From NCBI GenBank assembly GCA_016213625.1, contig JACQZZ010000039.1, positions 1-33,229 of the forward strand: a DNA stretch of 33,229 nucleotides, given 5' to 3'. The position numbers and the translations under genes are program-made. Below are positions 31,646-33,229 of the stretch, piece by piece. Position 1 is the first letter of the stretch. Each line of letters starts with the position of its first letter. This DNA is from Actinomycetota bacterium (GTDB lineage Bacteria > Actinomycetota > Acidimicrobiia > Acidimicrobiales > Ilumatobacteraceae). A model generated the notes under the pieces. That model was given only the letters and a program-made list of their open reading frames with translations, was not told the DNA's origin and did no database searches.

Positions 31646-32523
31646 TCGCGCTCCTGCTGGTCGTGCCTCGCGGGCGTCTCGACGACCTCGAGAAGGTGTT
31701 GGTAGGTCGCGATCGCTGTCGACTGTTCGGGCGTCGGATGTTCGATCGTCCGCCAGTGAGGTCCGGCGAGGTCTTCGAGGTCGGCGAGCACGCCGAGCGC
31801 CTCATCGAAATCGTCGATCGACCTTCCGGAGCGATGCAGGGGCATGCCCGCAGCGACGTCGAGTCTGACGAGGGTGTCCGGCGTGACGTACGACGAGCAC
31901 CACACGTGACGAAGCGCTCGACGAAAGGCGAGGCGCTGCTCGCACTCGGTCTCGATCCACGCGAGATCGTCAGCGTCGTCCGAGATGAAGTCCTCCAGCG
32001 GTCCGCAGCCGACATCCCCGATGGTGTCGTCGTCTGCGTCGGCGACGAGTTGGAGCAACACATGCCGGTAGAGCGCGTTGTCCGCCCAACGAGGAAGGTC
32101 CTGGACGAGGTGGACCGCCCACCAATGTTCCTCGCTGCTCGCCCGCATGTACGCATTCCACGCTCGGCTCAGTACTTCAATACCCAGGTGATCGACCAAC
32201 TCGATGACGCCAGCGACGTCGTCGTAGCTGTCCCTGATCGCAGGCCAGAGCGCGGGCTCCGTGGGAAGTTGGTCGAACAGTGAGTGCAGCGCCATGGTGT
32301 CGGCACCCCGAAGTGCTCGCACCGCACCGTCGAACTCGTCGGTCGGCCGCTCGGGAGTGGAGAACGAGCGCGCGCCGAAGACAATGGCCTCGGCGTGCCC
32401 GTGCGGATCGCTCAGCACGGACCGCTCGAGCGCTGCCGTGGCAGCATCGACCTTTGCTTGGTCGTCATCGATGCAGGCTTCGCACATGGTGTACAAGCGG
32501 GCCGGGTCGACGGTCATGGCCAT
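31642..32523 (-). CDS. DUF6869-like protein
   Basis: The 293-residue protein is cytosolic, acidic and Trp-rich. Residues about 118-215 match what I remember of DUF6869: W-N-A-Y, HWWAVHLVQDLPRW, a Leu-rich stretch with VADADDDTIGDVGCGPLEDF, and WIETECEQRLAFRRALRHVW. The N-terminal third is helical with alternating acidic residues; the C-terminal part (TPDTLVRLDVAAGMPLHRSG onwards) is unassigned. Proteins with this domain often occur as isolated single-copy genes and in immunity-like contexts, but function is not established. Start ATG 32523 with ATG 32517 as alternative; no Shine-Dalgarno or -10 box is clear. Coupled to the small lipoprotein gene downstream. Confidence 0.65.
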   Translation of the reverse strand: MAMTVDPARLYTMCEACIDDDQAKVDAATAALERSVLSDPHGHAEAIVFGARSFSTPERPTDEFDGAVRALRGADTMALHSLFDQLPTEPALWPAIRDSYDDVAGVIELVDHLGIEVLSRAWNAYMRASSEEHWWAVHLVQDLPRWADNALYRHVLLQLVADADDDTIGDVGCGPLEDFISDDADDLAWIETECEQRLAFRRALRHVWCSSYVTPDTLVRLDVAAGMPLHRSGRSIDDFDEALGVLADLEDLAGPHWRTIEHPTPEQSTAIATYQHLLEVVETPARHDQQERE

Positions 32524-32590
32524 GATGATCGCATGTCGGCGTTGGTCGAATGTCGAGAACTCTGTGAGACCCCTTTGGGATCATCGACAC

Positions 32591-33229
32591 ATGGATCTTG
32601 GTGCGGTTCGGCCGCTCGTCTTCGGCACGGTGTTGGCCGATGTCGAGGTGTGTCGGGCCGAGCTGGAAGCGTTGCGCGTGGTGCGCGGGTGGGCCGACGC
32701 ACGTGAGATGGAAGTGCTCGGTCGGCTCGATGAGTTGGCGGCTGAGCAGCCGTCGGTGTTCCCCGAGGACGAGGTGGCCAAGGCGTCGAAGTCGTCGTTG
32801 GGGAAGGCGTCTCGGGTGCGGAGCCGGAAGAAGGCGTGTGATGACGTGCCCGAGTTGGCTGATGCGTTGTCGAGTGGTGACACCACCGGCGACAGGGTGG
32901 ATGCGTTCGCCAAAGCCACCGCAGGTCTCACCCCGGAGGAGTTGGCGAAGGTGGCCGAGCAGGGTGCGGTGATCGCGGCTGCGGCGGCGAACGCATCCGA
33001 ACGTCAGTATCGCGAGACGCTGGAACGCATCGTCGGTCGAGCCAAGCACGACGACGGGTTGGGGCAGTTGGCGCGGCAGCGGGCGGCCACCCGGTTGCGG
33101 TGGTGGCACGGTGCCGATGGCATGTGGAACCTGGCGGGCCGCTTCGATGCGGTGCGCGGCACCGAGTTGGAGGGCCGCATCCGGAACATGATCGAGACCC
33201 TGTTCCACGGCACCATCTCGGGCGTGCCC
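32591..33229 (+). CDS. DUF222/13E12-family HNH endonuclease, N-terminal part (cut by window end)
   Basis: An open frame from ATG 32591 runs off the window, giving 213 residues. The visible part is the helical DUF222 region of the 13E12 repeat family: VLADVEVCRAELEALRVVRGWADAREME, read in two parts, SSLGKASRVRSRKKACDDVPELADAL, likewise, then the GLTPEELAKVAEQG segment, the ARQRAATRLRWWHGADGMWNLAG stretch and a FDAVRGTELEGRI helix. In complete members an HNH nuclease domain follows, outside this window. These genes are numerous and variable in actinobacteria and are often linked to mobile elements. Divergent from the DUF6869-like gene with a 67-base gap. Confidence 0.85.
   Translation, partial: MDLGAVRPLVFGTVLADVEVCRAELEALRVVRGWADAREMEVLGRLDELAAEQPSVFPEDEVAKASKSSLGKASRVRSRKKACDDVPELADALSSGDTTGDRVDAFAKATAGLTPEELAKVAEQGAVIAAAAANASERQYRETLERIVGRAKHDDGLGQLARQRAATRLRWWHGADGMWNLAGRFDAVRGTELEGRIRNMIETLFHGTISGVP

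Noticed and set aside
1..33229. tRNA, rRNA, CRISPR array, insertion sequence or integrase
   Set aside because: None could be seen on either strand; gaps are short and hold only promoters and hairpins.

Overview
The window is high-GC bacterial chromosome, most likely from an actinomycete. The long block infB, rbfA, truB, ribF, rpsO, pnp, M16 peptidase (pepR), dapB, then dapA, rnj and ftsK follows the actinobacterial order known from Mycobacterium and Streptomyces. Promoters are of the TANNNT type, many transcripts look leaderless, and a mycothiol-dependent Rv2466c-like protein is present. Lipoproteins start with a C-G-D-D box followed by Thr/Ala/Pro-rich linkers, which suggests Acidimicrobiia (Ilumatobacter-like). 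That lineage call is inference; the phylum call is firmer.

Layout. 1-4925: translation and RNA-modification genes on the plus strand: infB (5' truncated), a single-cysteine DsbA/Rv2466c-like protein, rbfA, truB, ribF. 4954-8511: a minus-strand operon that interrupts the usual ribF-rpsO neighbourhood. It reads ATPase, permease, an AroQ (chorismate mutase-type)/VOC fusion protein, and an NMT1-type substrate-binding lipoprotein. 8653-14189: rpsO, pnp with a structured leader, an M16 peptidase, an opposite-strand small Pro-rich protein, and dapB.

14190-23500 is accessory: tpx; a VTT/DedA-like membrane protein broken by one missing base; an operon of three exported lipoproteins (cupredoxin, right-handed beta-helix, DUF1996); a universal stress protein; a polar amino acid ABC transporter (binding protein, permease, ATPase); and a TetR regulator with a promoter-embedded operator in front of a ferritin-like diiron protein. 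23543-30155 returns to the conserved backbone: a winged-helix protein, dapA and rnj are coupled by TGATG junctions, followed by two small exported proteins and ftsK. 30210-33229 holds a GerMN/Gmad2 lipoprotein, a minus-strand pair (DUF6869-like protein plus small lipoprotein), and the start of a DUF222/13E12 HNH-endonuclease-family gene cut by the window end.

The most interesting items are the AroQ-VOC fusion inside an ABC importer operon with a PchB-like active site, the TetR/diiron cassette, the three-lipoprotein copper/beta-helix/DUF1996 operon, and a recurrent architecture in which a TANNNT box ends 7-9 nt before the start codon of ten genes. No tRNA, rRNA, CRISPR array or insertion sequence was seen, and no gene-free stretch exceeds about 240 bases.
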